Shown here: piece after piece, positions 16,528-24,722 of the stretch | Numbering within the stretch: position 1 is the first letter of the stretch | Layout: each line of letters starts with the position of its first letter | Assembly: GCA_003543215.1 (NCBI GenBank) | Contig: DPJD01000001.1 | Coordinates: forward strand, 554,860 to 618,859 | Source: Erysipelotrichaceae bacterium | GTDB lineage: Bacteria > Bacillota_I > Bacilli_A > Erysipelotrichales > Erysipelotrichaceae | DNA length: 64,000 nt | Reading direction: 5' to 3' | Notes under the pieces: model-generated | What the model was told of the DNA's origin: nothing | Seen by the model: the letters and a program-made list of their open reading frames with translations, nothing else | The model's database searches: none | Translations under genes and position numbers: made by a program

Positions 16528-16998
16528 GTGAAAAACAATGCGTTGTTTAGGTTTGTCTTACCAGCAATCATCATCATGGGTGGTGGATTCATTTTGTTTA
16601 ATGTGGCTTTTATCCTGTTTGCATTGGTTGTGAATCTAACGATATCCATATTTGGTACGGATCCTCATTCCGCGCCACCGGTCCTATCACGACTCTTAGG
16701 TTTCTTAGCCATCGGAGGTTTGACCTGGATCGGCTTTAAGATCAATCTGAAGTCGGATGAAATCAAGCACACACTGAGAGCGACGTTGATCACCATGCCA
16801 CTTATGGCACTATTGATAGCCCTTGGTATCATGCTTTATGAACAAGCTCAATGGATGGTTTTATTGGCGGGAGCGTTGATCATCGTTCCATCGCTTTATT
16901 ATGTATGGCGACTCAAATTGTCTTGGAAGTATTTGTTTGCGATTATTTATGTGGCAGTTCTGGCACTGTATGTGATGTGGAGTGGTATGGATATCTAA
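16528..16998 (+). CDS. Hypothetical membrane protein, four to five helices
   Basis: A 156-residue hydrophobic protein. Helices are seen near residues 9-40, 55-72, 87-104, 108-126 and 130-152, with short polar loops (SIFGTDPHSAPPV, NLKSDEIKHTLR). GAAGGAGG precedes the start. It lies 23 bases after the XRE regulator and 26 before the next membrane protein, so the three are probably one transcript. I do not recognise the family. Confidence 0.7.
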   Translation: MKNNALFRFVLPAIIIMGGGFILFNVAFILFALVVNLTISIFGTDPHSAPPVLSRLLGFLAIGGLTWIGFKINLKSDEIKHTLRATLITMPLMALLIALGIMLYEQAQWMVLLAGALIIVPSLYYVWRLKLSWKYLFAIIYVAVLALYVMWSGMDI

Positions 16999-17024
16999 AG
17001 TAAACATTCAAAGGAGATGAAGAT

Positions 17025-17378
17025 ATGAAAAGGTTGAGCTATTGGACACCGCGTATTTTAGCGATTCTCTATACTTTGTTAATCATGATGTTTTCATTGG
17101 ATGTATTTGATGGAACGAGCACACTATTGGATCAATTGATTGGATTTTTGATTCATAACATACCAGTTTATGTGATGGTTTTGGTGATTGCACTTGCTTG
17201 GGAAAAAGACTTCATCGGTTTCATTGGTTTTAGTTTGATTACGGTAGGCTTGATGGTACTTTCATCCGCAATCACATTGCGTGAGGGATTTGGCTTTAAT
17301 CCAGCATCGCTTCTTATCAGTCTTCCTGGTTTGTTGGTTTCTTTACTTTATGGTTTGAGTTGGTACATGCATAAGTAA
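17025..17378 (+). CDS. Small membrane protein, DUF7670-like
   Basis: A 117-residue protein with four predicted helices. The opening YWTPRILAILYTLLIMMFSLDVF is a recurring pattern of a small family of uncharacterised membrane proteins (PR-x-L-a-i-L...FSLDVF). AAAGGAGATG precedes the ATG. Together with the preceding membrane protein and XRE regulator it forms a compact unit, role unknown. Confidence 0.7.
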   Translation: MKRLSYWTPRILAILYTLLIMMFSLDVFDGTSTLLDQLIGFLIHNIPVYVMVLVIALAWEKDFIGFIGFSLITVGLMVLSSAITLREGFGFNPASLLISLPGLLVSLLYGLSWYMHK

Positions 17379-17463
17379 CATTGAATGTGCGTTCAAATTT
17401 AAACTTCAAAGATGGATGATGAAATGGATTCGCTTTTACGTGGAATCAATTTCATTTTTTCTA

Positions 17464-17513
17464 TTTACATACCTAGAAGTTCGATGTACTATATACCTAG
17501 GAGAACTAGGTAT
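17464..17513 (+). promoter_or_regulatory. padR promoter with three ATACCTAG half-sites
   Basis: TTTACA (17464-17469) and TACTAT (17487-17492) are spaced by 17 bases. ATACCTAG occurs at 17469-17476 and 17493-17500, and its exact reverse complement CTAGGTAT at 17506-17513, the last overlapping the ribosome-site region and start codon. The 8+5+8 inverted repeat is the probable PadR operator. Binding would cover the start of transcription and the ribosome site region. Confidence 0.7.
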
Positions 17514-17850
17514 GGATAAAAACTATATAGGTGTTGGTTCTAATTTGCTCATTCTTTCATTGATCAGTCGTAAAGATATGTATGGTTATGAAATCATTAA
17601 GAACTTGGAATTATTGTCGGAAAATGTGTTTCAGTTTAAGGAGGGTACTTTATATCCGATTTTACATCGTTTTGAGAATTTGGGTTATGTGAAGTCGTAT
17701 TTCAAAACAGCTGAAAATAATAAAGAACGTAAATATTATCAAATTACCAAGATTGGTCTTAAACAACTTGAAGATGAAAAAGCACAATGGGAAATCTTTA
17801 AGGCTTCCGTACATCGTGTTTTGGACACGCATCATTATGAATTCGAATGA
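17512..17850 (+). CDS. PadR-family transcriptional regulator
   Basis: A 112-residue winged-helix repressor. The start at 17512 gives the usual PadR length and has AGGAG eight bases upstream; a longer in-frame extension to 17416 would run through the promoter and is rejected. Residues 8-80 show the PadR fold: NLLILSLISRKDMYGYEIIKNL, FKEGTLYPILHRFENLGYVKSYF, and the wing ERKYYQITKIGLKQL. It overlaps the next gene by 14 bases. The palindrome at 17493-17513 suggests it represses its own operon. PadR proteins of this kind usually respond to envelope stress or small aromatic/lipophilic ligands. Confidence 0.92.
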   Translation: MDKNYIGVGSNLLILSLISRKDMYGYEIIKNLELLSENVFQFKEGTLYPILHRFENLGYVKSYFKTAENNKERKYYQITKIGLKQLEDEKAQWEIFKASVHRVLDTHHYEFE

Positions 17851-18568
17851 GTTTGATGATTATATCAAAAATGTATTGAGTCAAATCGCGTTTGTGTTTG
17901 AACATAAGAACATCAAACGTGAATTAATGAGTCATCTCTTGGATTTGAAAGATGAATATGCTGAACAGGGAATCGAAGAATCTGAGTTAATAAGACGTGT
18001 GATTGAAGATATGGGTGATCCCGTTGTGACTGGTAAGGAACTCAATCAAATCCATCATCCAATTATTGGTTGGCTTTGGTGGATTTCTCGTTTGGTTGTT
18101 GTTTCATTGCTCATATATAACATTCTCTTTGTTGGTTCGAAATTTATGACACATCAACTCGCGAATCGTTTTGTGAGTGATCAAGATTTCGATATCAATC
18201 AATTTATGAGTGGCCTGGGGGATGCAGAAAGAATTGCCCAATTAGATCAAGATTTGGACCTTACGATACATTTGAATGACGGCAAATTACTGATCGATCG
18301 TTTGATTCAAACACAAGATGGAACGATCATTCTGCTTTACCAAGAAATGCATGCATTTGATTTATTTCATCTAAACGAAAAAGTGTTCGATTTGCGTCAA
18401 TATGCACAATTAAGACTCGATGATGAAGTCTTTCTAGCTCAGCGTGATGGATTGCTTGCATATGATCATTGGAAGGTACTTATTTATCAGAGTGTACCCT
18501 TTGAATACAATCATCTTGAATTGAAGTACAAACAAGTATCAGAAACGTTTGAGAAAGTGTTGAGGTAA
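17837..18568 (+). CDS. DUF1048/permease-prefix-like membrane protein
   Basis: A 243-residue protein in the PadR operon. The first 75 residues (DYIKNVLSQIAFVFEHKNIKRELMSHLLD...ELIRRVIEDMGDP) match the helical module that often accompanies PadR regulators (DUF1048/DUF1700 or permease prefix domain), thought to talk to the regulator. One membrane helix follows near residues 90-112 (WLWWISRLVVVSLLIYNI), and the last 120 residues are a soluble domain, presumably outside the cell. The start at 17837 overlaps padR by 14 bases. The C-terminal part is unrecognised. Confidence 0.72.
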   Translation: MNSNEFDDYIKNVLSQIAFVFEHKNIKRELMSHLLDLKDEYAEQGIEESELIRRVIEDMGDPVVTGKELNQIHHPIIGWLWWISRLVVVSLLIYNILFVGSKFMTHQLANRFVSDQDFDINQFMSGLGDAERIAQLDQDLDLTIHLNDGKLLIDRLIQTQDGTIILLYQEMHAFDLFHLNEKVFDLRQYAQLRLDDEVFLAQRDGLLAYDHWKVLIYQSVPFEYNHLELKYKQVSETFEKVLR

Positions 18569-18572
18569 GACG

Positions 18573-19907
18573 ATGCGTAAACACAAGAAGTTGGTTCTAA
18601 ACTTGATTTTGCTTGGATTATTGCTTGTATTCTTAGCGGGCATCAATGGCATTCGTTTAAGTGCCAAGTCCGCAGCACTCAATGCAGGACGTTCACAGTA
18701 TTTCAATCAAGCAGTCGCAAGCATTTTAGCATATGAAAAGGATTATGCCGTTGTGATGGTCAAGCAGAAAGAAGATGCGTCTTGTTATGTTGTGAAGAAA
18801 GAAATGGGTTTGCTGTGGAAGGCAAGTGGTTATGGAACTTATCCTACGAACATTACTAAGACTGAAGATAAAGATCAGTTGAAACAAGAATGTTTATACT
18901 GGTTGTCGCTTGCGACAAATACATTCAGTTACGATGTTTTAACACCAATCCAATACATGTATACATATGCTTTGAATATCAATGGACGAGACTATTCGCT
19001 CTATGAAATAACGGAAAAAGAGATGCATGAATACTATCGAATCCTTAATGATTTCTTCGCCAGTACGGATCCATTTATTGAATATTTCAAGAACGGGATG
19101 AATATTCTTTGGGCTTTGGATGCAAAGGGTCAGACCGGTATACAATTACTAGATCCTCGGCAAGCAAACACAAGTGTTTATTTCGGTGAAGAAGGTTTCA
19201 ATATTTACTTCACTTCACAGGTCAATCCAAATCGTAATATGACGATACAAGATGTCTATTTGGAATCACAGTTCATCCTGAATGAATTCATGAAAACAAT
19301 CGAAACCTACGAAACGATTGATGTGTTGGATGTGCAGGGTATCCATTTGTGGCAATCCATCATCGAAGATATCATTGATGAGCATGAATTGATTCTTGAA
19401 TTTGGGTCAATCACAGTTGAAGCAATCCCATTGGTGAGTGATTCGAATATTCTTGTACCAAGGGATATTGAAGAATTTGCTAAACAAGAGGGTTGGGAAC
19501 TCATACACACAGAACTTACGGTTGATGAACTCACAAAGATGACAAAAAATGATATGTTCAGACTACTGAATATCCCCAATCGAAATGTGCTTATACAAGC
19601 TCAAGATGATCAGTATCTAAGATTTCTAAAATCAGATAAACTGCCCTTGATCACAGAGACGATCGATGACACTTCAGTCTTTATCAGCTTTGAATTCAAT
19701 GCAGAAAATGAATTAATGAGAATCGTGGAAACACAGAATTACCAAAACCGATTCACCGAGATCATCCTCAACACATACTCTGTGATTCAAAGTTATGAAG
19801 ATATGCTTAGCTATCAAGAACGACTCATGGATAAGATTGCAGAGGAGTTTGATCTTGATACATCGATCATCGATGTTGCCTTAGTCTCTCAATTTCCATA
19901 TCAATAA
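18573..19907 (+). CDS. Membrane-anchored protein of unknown function
   Basis: A 444-residue protein. A basic start (MRKHKK) and one hydrophobic helix at residues 7-27 act as signal anchor, with no cleavage site or lipobox evident, so most of the protein should be extracellular. The remainder is acidic, alpha/beta in pattern, rich in aromatic residues, with no motif I know. GAGGT lies before the ATG, five bases after the preceding stop, so it is the third gene of the PadR unit. A terminator follows at once. Confidence 0.7.
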   Translation: MRKHKKLVLNLILLGLLLVFLAGINGIRLSAKSAALNAGRSQYFNQAVASILAYEKDYAVVMVKQKEDASCYVVKKEMGLLWKASGYGTYPTNITKTEDKDQLKQECLYWLSLATNTFSYDVLTPIQYMYTYALNINGRDYSLYEITEKEMHEYYRILNDFFASTDPFIEYFKNGMNILWALDAKGQTGIQLLDPRQANTSVYFGEEGFNIYFTSQVNPNRNMTIQDVYLESQFILNEFMKTIETYETIDVLDVQGIHLWQSIIEDIIDEHELILEFGSITVEAIPLVSDSNILVPRDIEEFAKQEGWELIHTELTVDELTKMTKNDMFRLLNIPNRNVLIQAQDDQYLRFLKSDKLPLITETIDDTSVFISFEFNAENELMRIVETQNYQNRFTEIILNTYSVIQSYEDMLSYQERLMDKIAEEFDLDTSIIDVALVSQFPYQ

Positions 19908-19933
19908 AGACAGGTCCATGAACCTGTCTTTTA
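19906..19933. terminator. Bidirectional terminator overlapping both gene ends
   Basis: AAAGACAGGT pairs perfectly with ACCTGTCTTT around a six-base loop. It contains the last base of the preceding stop codon and the stop of the convergent gene, serving both strands. Confidence 0.8.
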
Positions 19934-20767
19934 CTTAATTAGGATTTCATGCGCAATGGGCTTCATCTTTTCAAACGTATAATGGTGCGTGAAGCCAAGT
20001 TTAAAGAGTTCTTCCTTTGCTTCGTTGATATATGCACCTAAGTGTTCTGCTTTATGCGTATCACTGCCGATGGTGATGATCTCTCCGCCTAATTCGCGAT
20101 AAAGCTTTAAGATTGCTCGTGATGGGGTCATGTCATACAAGCCATAACGTTTGTAAGAGGTATTGACTTCAATGCCTTTTCCATCTTGAATGACGATCTT
20201 AAGGATTTCACATATCAAGTCTTTGACTTCTTCAAATGGGTATAATCCGTGCTCATCATAACGAACAATTAGATCGAGATGACCTAATACACTGTAAGCT
20301 TTATAGTGTTTTACTACGTCCAATAAGGCTTGATAATACGCACGATTGTATTCAGCTTGTGTTTTACCATTTTGAAATTCTTGTGTCCAGAACTCTTGAT
20401 CATCTACCTGATGAATCGATAGGATAATAAAATCTAGAGGGTAGGTGGAAATGAGTTTATGAAAGGCATCCATTGTATGAATTTGAACGCCAAACTCTAA
20501 TCCAGCTTTGATTTGGATCTGTTCACCATAACGTGCTTGAAAATCTTTTATTGTATCAAAATACCGTGGATAATCGACATTTGTTACGGGTTTGCCTTTA
20601 TAGATTCGAGCTGTCGGTGATCCAAACTCAGTTTTGACCCCATAATCCACATGGTCTGTGAAACATATTTCTTCAAGACCCAATCGGATGGCGTCTTGAA
20701 TCAAGCTTTCTATTGGATATTCTGAATCATCGCTGAATTCAGTGTGAAGATGATAATCGCTGTACAT
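19931..20767 (-). CDS. PHP-domain histidinol-phosphatase (HisJ/HisK type)
   Basis: A 278-residue metal-dependent phosphatase. The start at 20767 has AGGAG upstream and begins MYSDYHLHTEFSDDSE, the first PHP metal motif (HxHTxxS); an ATG 19 codons earlier would cross that site. Other ligands: Glu/His in EICFTDHVDYG, Glu in IKAGLEFG, His in IILSIHQVDD, DLIVRYDEHG, and IGSDTHKAEHLG near residue 245. Family members remove phosphate from L-histidinol phosphate, but no other his genes are present here, so a different small phosphate ester is possible. Single gene, divergent from an alpha/beta hydrolase. Confidence 0.83.
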   Translation of the reverse strand: MYSDYHLHTEFSDDSEYPIESLIQDAIRLGLEEICFTDHVDYGVKTEFGSPTARIYKGKPVTNVDYPRYFDTIKDFQARYGEQIQIKAGLEFGVQIHTMDAFHKLISTYPLDFIILSIHQVDDQEFWTQEFQNGKTQAEYNRAYYQALLDVVKHYKAYSVLGHLDLIVRYDEHGLYPFEEVKDLICEILKIVIQDGKGIEVNTSYKRYGLYDMTPSRAILKLYRELGGEIITIGSDTHKAEHLGAYINEAKEELFKLGFTHHYTFEKMKPIAHEILIK

Positions 20768-20884
20768 AAAGACTCCTATGGTGCTTATTGAATCATTATA
20801 CGATATCGTTTCGGATTCATCCAATCGTAAGCAAGTCTGTGGTTGTGTCTAGTATTAGTCGCTATAATGAAATCAGGAGTCCAT

Positions 20885-21832
20885 ATGTTAAAAAAAGGTT
20901 TGAAAATTGCTCTATTAATCTTACTCATCTTCCTGATTCTTCCATACTTCATTCCACGAGAATTCGATCGAGCGATCCCAGAAAAACCATATGCAAATTC
21001 AGCATTTTTCACAACTCAAGATGGTGTTCGTTTACATGCGCAGATATTTGAACCTGAAGGTGAATTGGTTGGAAAGATCGTCATGATTCATGGTTTAGGC
21101 GCCTCGAGTTTCAGCTATCGAAACAATGCACCGTATTTTGCAAAACAAGGTTATTTGGTCGTAGCTGTCGATCTTCCTGCGTTTGGTTACAGTTCTAAGG
21201 AAATGGGCATCGATCATTCACAGGTCAAACGAGCAGAGTACATATGGGAATGGTTGGAAGAATTGGATGAGAGCGATGGAACTGAGGCTTGGCACCTTGT
21301 GGGACATTCCATGGGTGGATCCACGGTTCTAGCCATGAGTAATCAAAAACCTAATTCGGTTTTGAGCATGAACCTAATTGCTGGCGCAGTCACACAAGAT
21401 GTTTCAAGAAGTACTTGGTGGTTATCAACTCCTGTTGGGGAATGGATGAAAGTGGCACTACGTTATTTGATCATCAATGAAGATCGTTTCAGCTCAATTT
21501 TGAAGGGTGCTTATAATCAAACACCATCCGAAGAAGCTGTATTGGGCTATCTTCAACCACTTCAAACGCAAGGGACGATTCAAGCCTTACTTGAGTTTGT
21601 GAAGACGTCTGATAATGTGACGATTGATGAATTGAATCATAATTTGCCGTTGCATATTTTCTGGGGTGAAGAGGATACTTGGGTTGGTGTAGAAAATATC
21701 GCATTGATTGAAGACAAGGCAGAGGTGGATGCGATTGTACGCTTTGATGGTGAAGGACACTGTGTTCATGAAACAGCACCAGGTTTTAACGAGGAGCTCT
21801 TGAAATTGCTTCAGAGTGTTGCGAAAGATTAA
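20885..21832 (+). CDS. Alpha/beta hydrolase, membrane-anchored
   Basis: A 315-residue serine hydrolase. The start at 20885 follows AGGAG; an earlier ATG at 20843 has no such site. A basic start and hydrophobic stretch at residues 2-22 (KKGLKIALLILLIFLILPYF) anchor it in the membrane. The fold is clear: oxyanion region MIHGLGASSFSYR, nucleophile Ser in VGHSMGGS near residue 140, Asp in FWGEEDTW near residue 266, and His in GEGHCVHE near residue 296. The substrate, probably an ester or lactone, is unknown. Its stop overlaps the convergent gene by four bases. Confidence 0.88.
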   Translation: MLKKGLKIALLILLIFLILPYFIPREFDRAIPEKPYANSAFFTTQDGVRLHAQIFEPEGELVGKIVMIHGLGASSFSYRNNAPYFAKQGYLVVAVDLPAFGYSSKEMGIDHSQVKRAEYIWEWLEELDESDGTEAWHLVGHSMGGSTVLAMSNQKPNSVLSMNLIAGAVTQDVSRSTWWLSTPVGEWMKVALRYLIINEDRFSSILKGAYNQTPSEEAVLGYLQPLQTQGTIQALLEFVKTSDNVTIDELNHNLPLHIFWGEEDTWVGVENIALIEDKAEVDAIVRFDGEGHCVHETAPGFNEELLKLLQSVAKD

Positions 21833-22302
21833 ACTTTACGTCTGTTTCTAAAATAAAGCACAAGACCAACTACCAACATTAGAAGTTCCAGTGAAGTCGC
21901 CAGTATTGATCCAAGATTCAATTGGATTTGACTCATTGAAAAACCGATTCTAGGATATAAGCCTAAGCCAATCCGTTGTGTAGAATCGAAAAAGATGGGT
22001 AGATTGTCCCAAACGATGAAATCTAAGATCCAATGACTGAATACCAACAAGCCGATGATCAAGGCTTGTTTTTTATTGTGTTTAAAAAGATAGAAGATAA
22101 GCGCGCCGAGACCTGACCAAATTATCGCCATACCAAGACTGTGCGACCAAGGATTGAAGGCGTAGGATTCCATTTTGAGTGCAATGAAAACGAAGTAGAG
22201 AAGATCGATGGTGTAAGCAGCGATTAAAAGAATGGGTAAAGAAATATCGTGTGTGTATTTCTTAGCGGCGAAACCAATTGCGAGGTGACCAGTAGGTGAC
22301 AT
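21829..22302 (-). CDS. YdjM-like membrane protein (metal-dependent hydrolase family)
   Basis: A 157-residue protein with four membrane helices. Conserved polar residues sit at membrane edges: STGH-type start (SPTGHLAIGFAAKKY), IDLLYF, NPWSHSLGMAI and FSHWILDFIVW, the His/Asp pattern of the YdjM/LexA-binding family annotated as membrane-bound metal-dependent hydrolases. AAAGGAG precedes the start on the minus strand. Convergent with the alpha/beta hydrolase. Family call is by the His-Asp pattern; enzyme activity is unproven in the family. Confidence 0.7.
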   Translation of the reverse strand: MSPTGHLAIGFAAKKYTHDISLPILLIAAYTIDLLYFVFIALKMESYAFNPWSHSLGMAIIWSGLGALIFYLFKHNKKQALIIGLLVFSHWILDFIVWDNLPIFFDSTQRIGLGLYPRIGFSMSQIQLNLGSILATSLELLMLVVGLVLYFRNRRKV

Positions 22303-22533
22303 GACTTCTCCTTTAGTTTTAGTGAACTTTGTACATTAATAAAAAAATGAAAGCTCACAGCGTTATTCTTTATCTTTATGACTTAAAAAGCAAGTGAATT
22401 TCATTCAATTTAATAATTTTGCGTTATGCAAGACTGAGTAAAAAGATGAACGGTTTTGTGGATCGTCGCTTGATTTGCATATGAAAATCAGTTACGCTTT
22501 ACAAGCAATCCGCATCAATTCAAAGAGGTCAAA

Positions 22534-24675
22534 ATGGAAAAATTAATCGCACCGATCGCAAAGAGTTTGAATATTTCGTATGCACAAGTTAAAAATACCT
22601 TGGACTTGTTGGCAGATGGAAATACGATTCCTTTTATTGCGCGTTATCGTAAAGAAGTGACGAAGGATTTGGATGAAGAACAAATACGTTTCATTGATGA
22701 ACATTATCAATATCAGAAGAACTTAGCAAAACGTAAAGAAGATGTCAAACGTTTGATTGAGACGCAAGGTAAGTTGACAGATGCTTTGGTTGAGCAGATC
22801 GACGCATGTGAGACCTTGGCATTGGTTGAAGATATCTATCGACCGTACCAACAAAAACGCAAGACACGGGCAACCGATGCGATTGCGAAGGGTCTACAGG
22901 GTTTAGCGGATTGGATTTTGAGTCTGCCTCGCAATGGTTCGATTGAAACGGAAGCTAAGAAATATTTGAATGATCAAGTCACAAGCATTGAAGAAGCGAT
23001 TCAAGGTGCCAAAGACATTATTGCAGAGAAGGTGAGTGATGATGCGAAATTGCGTAAACTCATCCGTGACATGATGGTGAGTGAAGCGAAAATCATGATC
23101 AAACTAAAGAAGAATGCGGTGGACGAACAGAAGACCTATCGTGTTTATTATGATTACAATGAGCGTTGCTCGACACTGGCACCTCATCGCATCATGGCAA
23201 TCAATCGGGGTGAACGTGAGAAAATCTTGGATGTGTCCATGGACTACAATCGTGAGCGTTTTGCTCGTTATCAATTCAATCAAATGACACATCATCAGGA
23301 ATGTTTCGTCAATCCATTGATCGATGAAGCAATTCGTGATGGTTTGAAACGTTTGGTATATCCGTCCTTGGAACGGGAACTCCGTGCCAGCTTGACGGAT
23401 ATGGCACAAGAGAAGTCCATTGATGTCTTTTCGGCAAATCTGGAAAGCTTGCTCTTGCAGGCACCGATGAAAGATGCGATGATCCTAGGCTTGGATCCAG
23501 CGTATCGTACGGGTTGTAAGTTGGCGATCATCGATCAAACTGGTAAATTATTGCATATCGATTTGATCTATCCTCATCCTCCTGTCAATAAGATCAAAGA
23601 AGCTAGAGCTAAAACAATTGAACTCTTGAAAAAATATAAAATTAATCTAATTGCCATTGGCAATGGGACCGCCAGTCGTGAATCGGAAATGTTTATCGCA
23701 GAGATCTTAAAGTCGGAAAGTGATATCGATGCACGATATGCGATCGTTTCAGAAGCAGGGGCATCGGTGTACAGTGCGGGGGATCTGGCACGTGAGGAAT
23801 TTCCGGATCTCCACGTGGAAGAACGTTCCGCTGTATCCATCGCACGACGTTTATTGGATCCACTTTCAGAACTGATTAAAATTGATCCCAAATCCATTGG
23901 TGTCGGTCAGTACCAACATGATCTTGCCCCAGCACGTCTTCAGGAACGCTTGGATTTTGCGGTTGTTAAAACCGTGAATCGAATCGGTGCGGATGTGAAT
24001 ACAGCCAGTGAAGCCTTATTAAAACACATTGCAGGTTTAAACAAGAATGTGGCAAAGTCATTGGTGGAATATCGTAATGAAAATGGTTTATTTAAAAGTC
24101 GCAAAGAATTGGCTAAAATCAAAGGTTTAGGTGCGAAAGCCTATACACAAGCCGCAGGCTTCTTGCGCATACCCAAAGCTGTAGATGAATTGGATGCGAC
24201 TGCTATTCATCCAGAAAGTTATGCATTGACGCGATCGATCATGAAAGAATTGGGAATCAAGTCACTCCAAGATGAAAACAAACTTGCTTTGGTTGGAGCA
24301 GATGCACAGAACTTAGCAAATCGATTAAATTCAGATGTGTATACCGTTCAAGATATTCTTCAGGTATTGGCGAATCCATTCCGTGATTATCGTGATCGAT
24401 TTGATGGTCCTTTGTTACATAAAGACATTGTCAAGATTGAAGACTTGAAACTTGGTATGCGCTTAGAAGGAACAGTGCGCAACGTGACGGACTTTGGTGC
24501 CTTTGTGGACATTGGTTTAAAGAATGATGGTTTGGTACATATCTCGAAATTAAGCAAAGTGCGGATCAAATCACCCTATGAACGTGTTGCCGTAGGCGAC
24601 ATCGTATCGGTCACAGTCATCGATATCGATCTAGAGCGCAATAAAGTTGCGCTGAGCATGCTGGAATCGGTTTGA
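22534..24675 (+). CDS. tex: Tex transcription accessory protein
   Basis: A 713-residue nucleic-acid-binding protein of the Tex/YhgF/Spt6 family. In order: N-terminal helical domain with TIPFIARYRKEVT near residue 32, YqgF/RNase H-like domain beginning GLDPAYRTGCKLAIID near residue 320, paired helix-hairpin-helix motifs around residues 490-560 (LNKNVAKSLVEYRNENGLF..IKGLGAKAYTQAAGF), and a C-terminal S1 domain (GMRLEGTVRNVTDFGAFVDIG) near residues 640-710. AGAGGT lies before the ATG. It helps transcription complexes and RNA turnover in other bacteria. Full length. Confidence 0.96.
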   Translation: MEKLIAPIAKSLNISYAQVKNTLDLLADGNTIPFIARYRKEVTKDLDEEQIRFIDEHYQYQKNLAKRKEDVKRLIETQGKLTDALVEQIDACETLALVEDIYRPYQQKRKTRATDAIAKGLQGLADWILSLPRNGSIETEAKKYLNDQVTSIEEAIQGAKDIIAEKVSDDAKLRKLIRDMMVSEAKIMIKLKKNAVDEQKTYRVYYDYNERCSTLAPHRIMAINRGEREKILDVSMDYNRERFARYQFNQMTHHQECFVNPLIDEAIRDGLKRLVYPSLERELRASLTDMAQEKSIDVFSANLESLLLQAPMKDAMILGLDPAYRTGCKLAIIDQTGKLLHIDLIYPHPPVNKIKEARAKTIELLKKYKINLIAIGNGTASRESEMFIAEILKSESDIDARYAIVSEAGASVYSAGDLAREEFPDLHVEERSAVSIARRLLDPLSELIKIDPKSIGVGQYQHDLAPARLQERLDFAVVKTVNRIGADVNTASEALLKHIAGLNKNVAKSLVEYRNENGLFKSRKELAKIKGLGAKAYTQAAGFLRIPKAVDELDATAIHPESYALTRSIMKELGIKSLQDENKLALVGADAQNLANRLNSDVYTVQDILQVLANPFRDYRDRFDGPLLHKDIVKIEDLKLGMRLEGTVRNVTDFGAFVDIGLKNDGLVHISKLSKVRIKSPYERVAVGDIVSVTVIDIDLERNKVALSMLESV

Positions 24676-24722
24676 TATCCGTTTGAATTATTATTACAAT
24701 AGAAGTAGAAAAGGAGCAATGT

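Noticed and set aside
17416..17511. N-terminal extension of PadR from an upstream ATG.
   Set aside because: It would translate through the promoter and operator, has no ribosome site, and makes the protein longer than the family.
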